Part shown: piece by piece, positions 33,946 through 46,767 of the stretch
Numbering within the stretch: the stretch's first letter is position 1
How the letters are laid out: each line of letters begins with the position of its first letter
Origin: Phaseolus vulgaris
Taxonomy: Eukaryota; Streptophyta; Magnoliopsida; Fabales; Fabaceae
Assembly: GCF_000499845.2 (NCBI RefSeq)
Contig: NC_023753.2
Location: forward strand, 6,594,791-6,658,790
Direction: 5' to 3'
DNA: 64,000 bases
Position numbers and translations under genes: made by a program
The notes under the pieces: generated by a model
Told to the model about the DNA's origin: nothing
What the model saw: only the letters and a program-made list of their open reading frames with translations
The model's database searches: none

Positions 33946-34353
33946 ACGTACCTTCGACTCTGGTGCTCTGCCTGTGATAATGAAGGTCACGGTGGGTGCA
34001 GAAGAATGGAGAAGAACGTCGCTCACGGTGGTTGGACAACAAGCTTGCTCACGGTGGCTAGACAACACGGTGGCTTACGGTGGCTCGGTGGTTGCGGCAC
34101 TGCTTTAGGCACAATGGAATGGAAGAAGAGAAGAATTGGTTGGTGCAGGAAATTGGGTGCATATCATAATTATACTTTTCAGAATTTCATTAAGGGTATA
34201 TTTGTCTTTTACTATTAGATGATTGGGTGCCAGTTATAATGTGTTGGGTGCAGGGAGAATGTGCCTAATTTGAAACTTCCATAATTGAAGTGATTGGTAG
34301 AATTAAGTGCAATGTGTCTAGCGGCCTAGTTGTCACATAAAGATTGGTAGGGA

Positions 34354-34731
34354 CACTACAAAAAAATAATTAAATAAAAACTAATTTTAGAGATAAAAAT
34401 AATTAGTTACTATAATGACTAAATTAAAAATCATTTTAGAGGCTAAAAAAATTATTAGTTTCTATTATCGATAAATAGTTTCTAAATTAGTATCTAATTA
34501 GCTATCAAGGTTTTTGCTACCAAATTTAGAAACTAAATAATTGGTAGTTAAAACTTTGATAGCTAATTAGATACCAATTTAGAAACTTTTTATCAATAAT
34601 AGAAACTAATTTAGAAATCAATAATTTATTTAGTATCTAAAATGGTCTCTAATTTAGTTCATATAACAACTAATTATTTTTTATCTCTAAAAATTGATTT
34701 CTATTTAATAATCTTTTTGTATTTTGTAGTG
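34354..34731. mobile_element. CACTA-type foldback MITE, copy 3
   Basis: CACTACAAAAAAATAATTAA at the left, TTTTGTAGTG at the right, exact duplication GGA (34351-34353, 34732-34734). The centre contains TAGTATCTAATTAGCTATC and its complement. It is inserted in the decayed copia element. Confidence 0.93.
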
Positions 34732-34734
34732 GGA

Positions 34735-36300
34735 GATGATCATTGACATATACTCATGTAGAAGATATGTCAGTTACTCTAACCTAACATGTAGTAGCAG
34801 CTAGAGCTCTATATTCAGCTTCTGAGAAAGAAGATACCTTGTGAAGAGAAGATTTGATATACCTCAATATATGATGACTAACTTGGTGATAATATCTTGA
34901 TGGTTTTCGTAGAAATTGACTTAGGAATGGCATGACAAAATATATATATGGTCTAGTGTTGGTAAGATATAAAAGGCATCCAATAAGTCTCCTAAAGGAC
35001 TCAACATCTTATATATAAAAATCTTGTTCAATATCATCTTCACATTCTTCACCATAGGAATAAAATAGGGTTTTGCAAAAAGCACACATGTATCTGCAAA
35101 CACATCCAAAACATACTTTCTTTGACATATATGTATTTTATTGCGTGATCGAGGGCTATTTCTAAACCAATAAAATATTTAGCATGTCCAAGATCTTTGA
35201 TCTTTAATTACTTTTATGCCATTCATATTATCTTGAGTTAAGATTATGTCATTAATATAAATAAGCAAGGCCGTAAAAGAAGAATAAGTTTTCTTAACAA
35301 AGAGAGAGTGATCTAAATTAGTTTGAACGAAGGTAATAGTTTGTAAATGAAAAGTAAATTTGGCAAACCATTACCTACTAGCTTGCTTCAACCCTTACAA
35401 AGATTTAGTAAGATGATAGACTTGATTTGGTTTAGGAGATGTCAAACCTTGTGGGAGAATCATATAGACTTCTTCATTAATGTCTCCATGTAAAAAGGCA
35501 TTATTCAAGTTGAGTTGTTATAAATACCAACCTTCAGCAGCTACAAGAGCAAGAAGAAGTCGCACTATAATAAGTTTAGCAATTGGGCAATAGGTATCCA
35601 AGTAATTCAATTATTCGAGTTGAGTGTACTCTTTTGTTATGAGGTGACCTTTATATCTTTCTATGCCACCATTGACTTTATATTTGATCTTGTAAACCCA
35701 TTTACATCCATTGAGAATTTTACCATGGGAAAGATTAGTTATTTTCCACACATTGTTAGTTTCAAACACTTATTTAGCTTGCATGATCGTATTCCATTCA
35801 AAAGAAAGGGTGTTACAGGATCGTGACTCCCTTTTTTAAGATATGGAAGGAGTGTAATGCAAATGTTTTAAAGATATTTTTTCACAAGACAAAACAAAAT
35901 TTATAGGAAATTGAATCTTGTTAGAGTCTTCAATGGAATTACCTTATGTAGAAATGTAAATTTAATGGTGATAGTCATTCAAAAATGCTAGAGCTCTACA
36001 TTCTCTATTAGATTTGTGTAGATTTTTAACTTATGTGTTTTCGACTTGTTCAATGTCTTGCATACTCTTAGTGTTTTGATGATGTGGAAAATCCAAAAAG
36101 AAGTTAAAGATTTCTTTCTCTTAATTATTGTTAATTTATTTTAACGGGGAAGAATGTAAGCAAACAAGTCGCAATTCATGAAAGATAACATTTCAAGATG
36201 TGCAAACTTTCCTGGTATTAACATCTAGGACTAAATATCTTTTAGTTTTAGTTTTGTAATCAACAAAAATACATTTTTTTATAGAAAATTGAAAAACTAA
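34735..36300 (-). pseudogene. Copia reverse transcriptase/RNase H remnant
   Basis: Minus-strand frames with stops: SEAEYRALA near 34800-34830, FVMPFLSQFLRKPSR near 34900-34950, and [20 protein letters not shown] near 35430-35510. These are the end and the middle of copia pol. It belongs to the split element 27655-36949. Confidence 0.8.
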
Positions 36301-36719
36301 ACTTTTATTGATAAGAACTTGAGAACTCAATGAGAAATTACAAAGAAATCAACCAAAAAAGTTTAGCATTCCATGCGTAAGCTAAACAAGAGAAATTAAA
36401 AAAAAAATTAGGTTTAGAACGTGTTTGTGACTATGAAATACGATTCAAAAAGTTTCAACCAAAAAATACATTTACAAACTCTTGAATTCATGCATTTTCA
36501 TAGATATGAGCATAAGAGAATACATTCAAAAATCTTATTTTCTCCGTTTGACTTAGGAGTACGAGAATAATCTCTATATTCTCACTAAGATGCAAGTAAA
36601 ATGGAATTGATGGATTTTGTGACTTTCCATGAAAAAAAACAATGATGAACTGAGAAAGACCAAAAAGAAGGAGAACATAAAATAAAAGAGAAAAATAAAA
36701 ATAAAAAAAAAAAGAATTA

Positions 36720-36949
36720 GCGCAATAAAGCAGGATTAACCCAGTCTCTGCATATGTTAAAAGAAGAAGAAGATGAAAAGTGTAGAAGAAAAGGCACATA
36801 ACTCTCTTATTGCATGAAAGAGTTATTTTACGTACATGAAAAAAAAAAGGATTTAAAAAAAAACCCATAACAGGAAACAGAAAAAAGAAAAGGCCCAACA
36901 AAAACGCTTGCGATTCAAAGCAAGACATGGAAAAAAAAATGCGTTAACG
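36720..36949 (-). repeat. 5' LTR of the split copia element (outer part)
   Basis: Same-orientation match to 27660-27878. The outer end reads GTTAACG where the partner has GTCAACA, so the terminal CA has mutated. The LTR may extend inward to about 36480, but the partner does not match there. Confidence 0.65.
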
Positions 36950-38211
36950 AGGCAGAGGGAGAAGGTGAAAATCGGACAGAAAGGAAGTTAAGCTCTAACA
37001 GATTAATTCCATTATTGCTAATTACAAAAAATCTTTGAATATGATAATTTAAGTGTGTGATTTTGGGGTCTCATCAATGTTGTAACAATTATGGTATTTT
37101 AATCATGACAAACACGACCTATTCCGCAGACTTCGTAAAATAAAGATTGGATAATAAAGTTGGAGCACTTGTGTTGCTAATAAAAGCTTTTGCTTAATTA
37201 AAGGGTTTCTTGTGAAACAAACAATTATTTTATTTAACACCATCAACGGTGATCGATTACAAAAATACGTGAGCGTTTTAGAGCATGCTTAATTAGTTTT
37301 ATTTTTTTATTATAAAATTATAAAATTTCGCATAATGTTGATTTTATTTTGAAAAATTTACACAGAAACGCCAACGTTGTTTCAAAGATTTTATTTATAT
37401 GAATTTGTTAAAAAATAAAATGAAGAAATGCTTTATTAAAATAATAGCTTTTAGTAATCTGGAAAAAATTTCAGCTGCAGTTCTCATTTCAAAACTGGCT
37501 GGTGAGAGATTCAATACATTATTTGTATTTTTCAAAACAATAAAATAGAGTACTTATTAAATGAGTCGTCTTTTAAATAATTTGTATTACTTTTTAATTT
37601 AATTTGTCGTTATAGTGGAGATTTTATGTCTCTCAAATTCTTCACCATCTTTAAATGTTAAAAAAAATATGCAAATCTTAACCAAAGGCAAATAATATAA
37701 TTTGCATCACATTGATTAATTCTTCCTTCAAATGATTAATTCGGATACTGGCATAGTTACATAAGCAACAATTCATTACTTAAAGATGTAAATAATGGAT
37801 AAAGATCAAAATAGAAATATTTCTTTTTTAAATTACCACAATAAATTTTTTTATTGGGGATCAAAAGTATAATGTAAAAATTTATTAGAAATAAAAAGAA
37901 AATAAATATATATATATATATATATATATTAATTCTACTTAGCTTTCAACACCTTAGTTAACAAATATACTATGATATTGATAAATCTAAAAGAAAATTA
38001 AATTTTTACTAATAATAAAAAAGGTATCAAGTATATCCATCATCATGTATAAAATCTTCATATAAAATATTCAAATTTATGAAGAATAAAAAAATTATCT
38101 AAACGTATTTATAAATTGATGGACAAATTAATGGTTAAAACCCTAATTTTATAGATGAATACAAGAGAAAAATAATTTTTTAATGTATTATAATTACTAA
38201 AAATTATAATA
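36950..38211. other. AT-rich intergenic sequence
   Basis: No gene seen. It contains an (AT)n run at about 37907-37930. The sequence around 38175-38235 can fold on itself through TAATGTATTATAATTA and its complement TAATTATAATACATTA. Confidence 0.45.
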
Positions 38212-38582
38212 CATTAAAAAAATAATTAAATAGAAATCAATTTTAGAAAAAAAAAATTAGTTATTATAGTGACTAAATTAGAGAAAATTTTAGAGACTAA
38301 AAAAATTATTGGTTTATAAATTAGTTTATAATATTGATATATAATTTTTTTTTATTTAATTAGAAATTTTAATGTTCAAATATTTAGATTCTAAATTTGG
38401 TGGCAAAATTCTTGATTACTAATTAGATACTAATTTAGAAACTATTCATCAATAATATAAATTAATTTAGAAACCAATAATTTTTTTAGTTTATAAAATT
38501 ATTTCTAATTTAGTCACTATAACAACTAATTATTTTTTATTTCTAAAATTGATTTCTATTTAGTGATTTTCTTGTAATAGTG
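38212..38582. mobile_element. CACTA-type foldback MITE, copy 4
   Basis: The left end has decayed to CATTAAAAAAATAATTAAAT and the right end to CTTGTAATAGTG. The interior keeps GATACTAATTTAGAAACTA-type arms. No exact duplication remains. Confidence 0.8.
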
Positions 38583-41500
38583 ATTCTATTAGTTTTTTTA
38601 ATTTAATTTAATTTAATTTTTATTTATATGGACAACACAAATTTATTTTTTTTAAAAATATTATAGTTCAAAGTAGTGACTTTAAGCTACACCATTAAAA
38701 AAAATATAAATCAAAATCTGGTAAAATGAAAAAAATAAAACAATCTAAATGACTGTAGATTTGGCAGAATTTAAAAAAAAAAACTATACAAACACGTTTT
38801 AGTCGCGGTTTGATCTTTCTTAGAGCTTATTGATTCGTAAATATACTTTTTTTTATCATTGGATTATATCTATTAAATTTTCAAATAATTAATGTTTGTA
38901 AAGAGTTGGCGGATCATCTTTTATATATTTTTTTTTATTCACAAAATTTGAATTTAAAAATTATTTGAAAAATATAAATTCAAAATTTCACTTAAATGTT
39001 GACATCCATAAATCATAGACACCCCTATATTTAATATTAAATTTTTTTGTCATCACTATGGTTGATTTTGGTGATTTGTGTTTGATGTCTTTTCAATCCA
39101 ATAATTAGAATTTGTGTATGAAAAAAAATAAAAATAAAAGAACAAAAAAGTCTATTGTACTGCCAAAATTTTTGCTTCAACAAATTTGTTTGTTGCAAAA
39201 GGTTTAAGTGCTCTCTAAATAATAATAACAACAAAAGTAAAGGAACTTACATGCAAAGATATATCAGCTAAATTAGTTTATGCCTTATTTGGTAAACAGA
39301 AAATACAAATTAATTTATCTTATGAAATATTATACCATTAGAAAATCGAATGAAAAAATTTAGCACGTTGTTTTGTCTGGTGCGAATCGTTTATGAAATA
39401 TAGTATTTGAAATATGAGGTGTGGACCTCTGTATAGAATGCATAAAATCTAATAAATGCAATTAATCTGATGCTAGGGAAACAATATAAAAATAAGGATA
39501 CTGGTGAATGGTATGTTTTTTTTTTGTAAAAATATTTATTTCTTTAATCTAAATTTTAGACTTTTTATTAAAATTTATTTTTATTATTTTTATATAATAA
39601 ATGAATTTTTAATTTAAATTGTATTAATTATGAATTAATATAAAATATTTTAACATATGTTATAAATCTGTTTGTCATATAAAAAATTTAAAATTTGAAC
39701 TAAAAATAAAAAAAAATTTATATATAAATATAAGGATAAAAATCATATTTAACTTTAATATATATATAAAAGGTAATATATAATATATAACCGTGTGAAG
39801 AAGAAACACGTTTGCAATGTTTTGTAATAGATAGTGGTTGATCTGAAGTAGTTCCTAAATAGAAACGTTTCTACGCCACTCCGATAAAATAGGTGATTTG
39901 GCCGACCACATTATCACTCTACTTTACTGCTCTATAACCATACTATATACACCCTATATTTCTACTTACTACAAAACAAATATTTAAATATTTCATTATT
40001 CGTCAACTCAAACATTATATTTTATTTATCAATTCTTTTCTAACTCTCATTTAATTTTACTTAAATGTATTCAAGTTTTATTGGGAGACTTAAAGATAGT
40101 TTAAAAAGGTTCATGTTATTTCCCACTGTAGAAAAGAATAATTTCATTAATAACCTTTAACTCATTGTACAAAATATAATATAACCTGGACATTTTTCTA
40201 GAATAATATAACTAACTTGTTTATTTTTTAATATAATCTTTAATTTATATATTTATAAGATTAATTAATAGAAGATTGTTCTTAGTATATACAATTTTTT
40301 TTTATCTTTTTATCATTTCGATAATTATTTATAATAAAAAAATTATCTGATAATTATATTCTAATAAATACAAATAATTTATTTATTTGATACAATAAAT
40401 AATTAAATATTTTTTTTTAAAAATAACGTTTATATAATTTTTTTAAATACTATTTTAAAAAAATATTAAATATATATATATTAATAATTTATGAAAATAA
40501 GAAAATTATAAAAATAAGAAAACTATCTAAATATATATTTTTTAATATAATGTTTTCGCTAGTATGTTATAGAGTATATATAACAATAGGATGATATTTC
40601 AATTCAAACCGCCCATACAAAACCTCGTCCTATAATTATTATTTCCTACAATTTTTCTTGCAAATTTTTCTTGTTTTTCCTTCCCTTTAGGACAAAAACC
40701 TATGCTCTATGTATACTTTTTTTTTTAGTTTAATTCCTAAAGTTACAAAAACATATTTTAACTCTTAAAACAACTAACAATATTTTTTTTTTATAATTAT
40801 CTTTACTAATATTTAATTTACTATACTGATTTTAACAAAAAAATCAATTTGATCCCAAATTTTTCTAGGTCTTAAATCTGGAGCTCCTATAACATGAGAG
40901 GTAGATGGGTGTAGTGAATGCTTTTACGAAGGAGTAACTTTAAAAGGACGTTATTTCTCAGAAAGAAAATAATAGGTTAACAATTCTTGAAGTTGTATAC
41001 AATCCTTGATGTGATAGGTATAGAAATAAATATATATAGTAAAGGATAAATTTGTAATTAAATAATATAAAAAAATATTAAAATAATAATATTGGAAGTT
41101 ATAATGTGATTGTATAGAAAATTGAGGTTGTCCATATATCATTGTCCTTGTGGTTTGGGCAAGCTACATAGCATACATAAATGGTGTGGCAGCTTTTACT
41201 AATATCAAGGAAAACCAAAAACAGATTTGGGCACAAGACGTCAGCCAAACTCTCTGATGCAGCCCCTCTTTTTGCATTATTGGGTTGCATATTTGCTTTG
41301 AGAGAAATTTTTGGCAATTGTAAGACTTATATATATATATGATGGGATTGATTTATATATAAATATATATTAAAAGATAATTTTATAATTAAATGATATA
41401 AAAAATATTAAAATAATAATATTGAGAATTATAATGTAGTTATATAAAAAAGTAGGATTGTTAATATATCATTAATCTTTGCTTTATTAAATTAGAAATT

Positions 41501-41945
41501 GTGTCTTCATAAGTTAGAGCACGTAGAGTTTTTTCTCTTTGTTTTTGGTAAAGCAAAAGCCCATGCCTTTTATGAATGTGATTTTTTTGGATTGTAGTTG
41601 TGGATATGAGTTTTGTATAAGAGTTGGAACATCTCTGAATCTATGAAGAGTTTCTTTCAATTTATTTATTTATTGTTGATAAAAAAAATGTAATTTGCTT
41701 TCTTATGTATATTTATGTATAGGTTTTTTCATGTACTATGCCACATTTATAATTAATTATTAATTATATTTATTTTTAACTTTTGAATATTATTTCTCTA
41801 TCTACACAAACCATAATCCCAAACTCACAATTAAATATGACCTTTCCATCCATACAAACCCTAATCCCAAACTCATAACCGAAATCACAGTTTGTGCAGG
41901 TTCAACTTTTTTTGGTTCTCGTCTTTTGGTTCGTCAAGCAATACG
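38583..41945. other. AT-rich intergenic sequence
   Basis: No supported gene. The longest frames (39037-39234, 40951-41317, minus strand) are low-complexity or unrecognised. A diverged direct repeat is listed separately. Confidence 0.45.
41024..41480. repeat. Diverged direct repeat pair about 333 bp apart
   Basis: About 41024-41140 and 41355-41480 share ATAAATATATAT, AAxATTAAAATAATAATATTG, TTATAATGTxxTT and TATATCATT in order. It may be two copies of a short AT-rich repeat. Confidence 0.7.
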
Positions 41946-43970
41946 ATGTTGATGTCCAATACTCATTTATTGTTGTCGTTTTGGGCTTTGGAGGCGAATT
42001 TGGAGAAGAGGTTGACAATGTAAGGATCTAGAAAATAACCTTAGAGTAGAAGTGATATATTTTAAATGATACCTGAATATTTTATTATTAAAATGAAAAT
42101 GACATATAAATAGAAAATTCAGTTATCCAGGTTTCATTTTAAAATAACCACCATCTCTCTAAAAAAGTTTCCCTTTTCCTTTCTCTCCCTTCTCTCTAAG
42201 ATTCTGATCTCCTTGTTCATCTGTTTGACGATCGGAGTCTGCCATTGAACTCCTGCCAATGAACTCTACAAGATTGCCCGATCAAAATCCTAAATAGAGT
42301 AAGTTCATTTTTGGCCTTTTCTTTGAGTCAAATTTTGAACTTGATAGGTTGTCTACATGAGTTTTACATGTGACTCTTTTAGCTTTAGGGTTAATCTCTG
42401 TTAATTACCTTTAAGCTTTTGGGTAGATTTGGAGCTCTTATGAGCATCAACTAAAGTTCAGGTAAGGGAAGCTAGTCTTATTATTTTCAATAAAACCCTA
42501 GGTTAGAAGATTCTGGGCGTGGAGGTGACGTGGTCACCAATTCTAATTGTTTTTGCTTGCAGAATTGTCTCTCTTGAAGAGTAAAGTAATATATTGACTG
42601 GAATGGTTGATTTTGAATCTGGGAATAATTTGTTGAAACTGTTTGTGATTGAGAATTGAAAGTGTTTGAATGATAATATAAATGAGTTGAACTATTCTTT
42701 TTGAATATTTTGGTTGAATTACTTAAGTGAGATGTTTGATGAGAAGTGGTTGTGTGATTTCAGATGATGATTGATTTAAAGAGCATATATTTGGAATTAA
42801 TTATGTGTTTTAAGTAAAGTTTGAGATATATTTGGATTGTTTAGAAAGTATATATATATATATGAAGTGATTGATTGGTGCATTGATATGTTAAATGATG
42901 TATTTAATGAGGTTAAAGTGTGATCAAGACGTAGTATTTTCAGGAAAGGAAATACATATTAGGGTGTATTGATTTGTGAGTGTCCTGTGAATGAGACGAT
43001 CCTGACTCTACTGATATAATGGAATCAAATAGATGAAGTTATTCAGTTGGTGAGAGTCGAAGGAGGTCCATTTGGCTGATTCTGAGGTTTGAAAGAACTG
43101 ATCAGAGCATATCAAATGGATTTACCCTGTCATATGAAGATGATGAGATGATGAGATATTGAGATAATTATGTGCATGGCTGTGTGGGTTTCACAGCAGT
43201 AGTATGACAGGTGCAGGTCTCTGGATGCTAATTTCAATACACGAGTCTTCCGGAAGTAGAGTCAAGTGTCTATGTGTTGTGGACATATGAAGATGAATTT
43301 TATGAATGTAGTAAACACTTGATGGTTTGAGTGGTTTGAGAAATCATATGAGAATTGATGAATTATGCTTATTAATTTGAAATTTAAATTATATCAAAAC
43401 TTTTTATATAGATAGCTTATCCTGTTATTTGTTTGTTTGTTTATCTATGATGATCGTGTTTTATATGGGAGCAGATGAGATTTCAGGTGATAGAGCTCCT
43501 TAGTGAACAGCTGGAGAATGAGATAGTTTTATTTGAATGTTTTGTTTTGTTGTTAAAACTTTAGATGTATATATATTAAATCCCTATGAGGAGGGATATT
43601 TCTTTTGAGATACACATATGAGAAAGTAGTATATGTTATTTGTAATTAGATATTGTTTGTATTACTTTTATTACATTATATATGGGTAAAATTAAGGATG
43701 TTACCGACAAAGGACCGTGCGCATGTGGAGCGGGGTGTGGGTGGCGAGGCGGAGGGCGTAGTGGAGAGAGTTACAGAATTTGAGGGAGATAGCTTTAGCG
43801 GTGGAGAATTAGAGGGGAGGTTTTGGGAGAGGAAGCAGTGGACTCGCTTCTTCACTAAATCTGGAAGATCATGTTGGTCTTCTTCTTCTTCTTCCACCTT
43901 TCTGTTTTTTCACCAACAAAGCTTTGGAGAACCTTTATTTTTTGAAAAGGCTGAAAGTTTAATTTCTTAA
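41946..43970 (+). pseudogene. Unrecognised 110-codon ORF split by an LTR-like insertion
   Basis: If the insertion at 42019-43705 and one copy of its GACAA duplication are disregarded, a frame from ATG 41946 runs through 41946-42018 and 43711-43970 without a stop to TAA 43968-43970. Its start reads MLMSNTHLLLSFWALEANLE, its middle KDRAHVERGVGGEAEGVVER, and a serine run follows. I do not recognise a domain. The region is clearly GC-richer than its flanks, which supports an exonic origin. It may instead be a fragment of a larger host exon or a transposon-captured piece. Confidence 0.45.
42019..43705 (+). mobile_element. Solo-LTR-like element (TGTAAG...GGATGTTACC)
   Basis: It starts TGTAAGGATC and ends GGATGTTACC, with the 5-bp duplication GACAA on both sides (42014-42018, 43706-43710). 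It contains TTTCCCTTTTCCTTTCTCTC near 42168 and TAGAGTAAGTTCATTTTTGG near 42295; both recur in inverted orientation near 54070 and 53960 in the related copy at 52854-54120. No internal retroviral-type coding region is present, which suggests a solo LTR of an LTR retrotransposon. Confidence 0.75.
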
Positions 43971-44199
43971 CTCAACAACATTCTCTTAAGCAATAGTATC
44001 AAATGTGAGATTGCAAATCTCCAATTTAATTTTCTCTTTACATCAATTTTTCCCCATTTTTTTTAGTGGGGGATCCTTATGTCTTAACATTTTTTTCTCA
44101 GATTCATCAAATTGACTTGTATTCAACATAACTACAAAGAAACCTGGAATGCAATTTTGATTGGGTTAGATATAAAATTATCTTTTTTTCGTGTATTTT

Positions 44200-44525
44200 C
44201 ACGGTAAGAAGATCCTAAAATAAAAACCAATTTTAGAGACCAAATTAATTAGATGCTATAGTGAGTAGATTAGAGACGATTTTAGAAACTAAACAAACTT
44301 TTAGTTTATAAATTAGTTTATATTATTGTTAAATGGTTTCTAAATTGATATCTAATTAGCTACGAAGGTTTTTGCTACCAAATTTAAAATCTAAATAATT
44401 GGTAGTTAAAATTATATATTAATTTAGAAACTATTTAATAATAATAGAAACTAATTTAGAAATAAAAAAAATTAATCTCTAAAATGGTTTCTAATTTAGT
44501 CGCATTATAGCAACTAATTATTTAT
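44200..44525. mobile_element. CACTA-type foldback MITE, copy 5 (right end lost)
   Basis: The left end CACGGTAAGAAGATCCTAAA has two substitutions in CACTA. The interior matches (ACCAATTTTAGAGACCAAAT, GATATCTAATTAGCTAC). It stops after GCAACTAATTATTTATG without the terminal GTAGTG. Confidence 0.8.
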
Positions 44526-45127
44526 GTTAACTGAGTTTTACAGAATACAACAAAAATATCTTAATATACTAAAACAATAATATTTTTTTAATAAATATTG
44601 AGACTACAACATAATTAACAATAAAAAATCAGTCCAAATATAGCCACTCACAAAAAAAAAATTGTTACAAAGAAGCATAAAGTAATGTTCGCATGCTCTT
44701 ATATATTTAATCATGAAATAAAAATTAAAAATTAAAAATTACAATTAAAAGATCTTAAATTTTTTTACCATAAAAAATTGTATTTACTATATCAAAAAAT
44801 TAATCACGTAAAGATTATCGACAATTCAAAATCTATAAATAATCAGGACGTAAACAAGGGTTGTGAAGGGTTGAAACACCTAATATTTTCTTATTAACTC
44901 ATTTTTTTCCGATAAAAAAAGTGATGTAAGTAAATTTATCCACAAATTTAAATTTAAATTTGTAGGTAATTACCATTAACTATACTATTATTATCATTAG
45001 CATTACTATTATCATTATAATTAAGAATTTACTAAAAAAAATTAACCCATGTCCCATGAGAACACATAGTGCATATATATAACCACTATATAAAAAAAAT
45101 TATGATTATGATGATTATTATTATTTT

Positions 45128-45442
45128 TATTATTTTAAAAAATTATTAAATATAAAAAATTTAGAAGTAAAATAATTATTATATTAACTAAATTAAATAC
45201 TAAAACAATATTAATATTTTATTTTTTTATTTTTAATAAATATCTTTAAATTTGATATCTAATTAGTTACTAAGATTTTAGGTAGTTAATTAGATATCAA
45301 TTTAAAAATTATTTATTAATAAAAAAAATTACTCTACATACTAATATTTTTTAATTTTTAAAATAATTTAATTTAATCAATATAATAATTAATTATTTTT
45401 ATTTTTAAAATTAATTTTTATTTAATGATTTTATTATAATGT
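45128..45442. mobile_element. CACTA-type foldback MITE, copy 6 (degenerate)
   Basis: The interior keeps TTTGATATCTAATTAGTTAC and its complement TAATTAGATATCAATTTAAA. The right end ATTTAATGATTTTATTATAA is decayed. Limits are approximate. Confidence 0.7.
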
Positions 45443-46249
45443 ACTATTATATTATTATTATTAGTAATAATAACTTAATAAGAATTAATAATAATAATAA
45501 TTATTAATAATATTTAAAATAATATTAATGTTATTAATAATATTATTATTACATTAATTAATATAATAATAATATTATTATTAATTAATAATATTTATAA
45601 TATCAATTTTTTTTAATAAGTCAGTTATTATAATTTGTATGTAAAATTAATATATGTAAAATTAATAGTTTAGTTATGATTTTATTTATTTACCGATGTA
45701 ATTATCATTACATACGAATAATATTTTTTTTAAAAATTCTGTTATAATACGTTAAAAATACATATAAATTTTAAGTTGTTATTGTTAAACTAATTTACTA
45801 TTATATATTAAAAAATATATATAAAACTTATGAATAATAATTCATATATAAATCTTATTTTGTTTATGAATTTAAGTCGATAAATAATTATCATTTGGTA
45901 AATTTTAAATTTCTCGTAACGTTTTTATTGACAGAAATTTTGAACTGAAATAAAATATATGAAGAAAATTTAAATGAGACTTAATCACATGGCTCGAGTT
46001 TGTGTATGCATACTTCACAACTTTTTTCCATCTCACTACAAGTTATAAGTAATATGTTGATATAGAAATACTTGGAATATGAGCAGACTAAAGAATGAAA
46101 GACTTTTACTTTTTAAAATAATACATAAAATACAATATATATTAAAAATGATGTAAATAATAAAAATAAAATTATAAAAAAATATATATTAAAAATGATG
46201 TAAATAATAAAAATAAAATTATAAAAAAATATGTGTAATGAAAATCATT

Positions 46250-46468
46250 CACAACACTGAAATATAAACCATTAAAGACAAAAAAGAATTACTTGCTATA
46301 GTGATTAATTTCAAGACTACTTTAGAGACTAAATTGGTATCTAATTAGTAACCAATGTTTTTCTACTAAATTTAGAATATAAATAATTGGTAGTTAATTA
46401 GATACCAATTTAAAAACTATTTAACAATACTATAAAATTAGTTTCTATTTTATGATTTTCTTGTAGTG
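46250..46468. mobile_element. CACTA-type foldback MITE, copy 7 (internal deletion)
   Basis: CACAACACTGAAATATAAACC at the left and GATTTTCTTGTAGTG at the right. The arms TTGGTATCTAATTAGTAACC and TAATTAGATACCAATTTAAA remain. At 219 bp it has lost part of each arm. Confidence 0.8.
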
Positions 46469-46767
46469 TAAGTTACTATTCAACCACCACTGACTGGTAA
46501 TAAAATAATTACTCAACAAAATATAAAAATTAAAATGACTGACTTTAAATATTAAAATGACATTTTTTTTTATAATTTTAAGGATAGATATAATTAAGAA
46601 CTAACATATTTCATGTTTCGAATATCTGATATTATTGCATATGAATAAAGAAAAAAGAATAGTGGTCAACCGCTGTGGCAACTCATAGCCCCACTCTTTT
46701 CTTTTTCAATTTTTATATCAATTCCAATGTGGGCCAGTCAGCTCAAAACGTTCAAAAACAGAAAATG

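Larger units (their letters stand above)
27916..34265 (+). mobile_element. Mutator-like element encoding MURA-OTU and a PMD protein
   Basis: The left end is GGCAATTGCTCCCTGCACCC and the right end, reverse-complemented, is GGCACATTCTCCCTGCACCC; similarity between the ends continues for about 80 bp. A perfect 9-bp duplication TAATTTGAA flanks it (27907-27915, 34266-34274). A plus-strand transposase-OTU gene (28456-31284) and a minus-strand plant-mobile-domain gene (33549-31776) are convergent. Arrays of a GGATAAAAATATCC-like palindrome lie before, between and behind them. Both genes carry nonsense or frameshift lesions, so the copy is inactive, but it keeps the full architecture of what was probably an autonomous 6.35-kb element. 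Confidence 0.95.
27655..36949 (-). mobile_element. Decayed copia element split by a Mutator-like element and a MITE
   Basis: Direct repeats at about 27660-27878 and 36720-36949 act as 3' and 5' LTRs of a minus-strand copia element. Shared phrases are ACCCATAACAGGAAACAGAAAAA, GCTTGCGxTxCAAAGCAA and ACATGGAA. Just inside the left LTR, on the minus strand, TTCCAACTTGAGGGAATG is a polypurine tract followed by TGTTGACACC, a normal LTR start. Between 34740 and 36290, minus-strand pol remnants include SEAEYRALA (RNase H region), YLTNTRPYIYF and [19 protein letters not shown] (reverse transcriptase), with many stops. The element was later cut by the Mutator-like element (27916-34265) and by MITE copy 3 (34354-34731). 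The primer-binding site and target-site duplication were not found. Confidence 0.8.
43971..46720. other. AT-rich intergenic region with MITE remnants
   Basis: No gene is supported. Long (TAA)n/(TTA)n stretches at about 45430-45600. A duplicated 50-bp phrase TATATTAAAAATGATGTAAA occurs twice near 46136 and 46182. Three MITE copies are listed separately. Confidence 0.5.

Noticed and set aside
33780..33977. 65-codon frame with repeated DKNI motifs
   Set aside because: It is a translation of the GGATAAAAATATCC array and has no gene context.
36488..36928. 146-codon minus-strand frame rich in F and L
   Set aside because: It lies in the LTR region of the split copia element and reads through T-rich LTR sequence.
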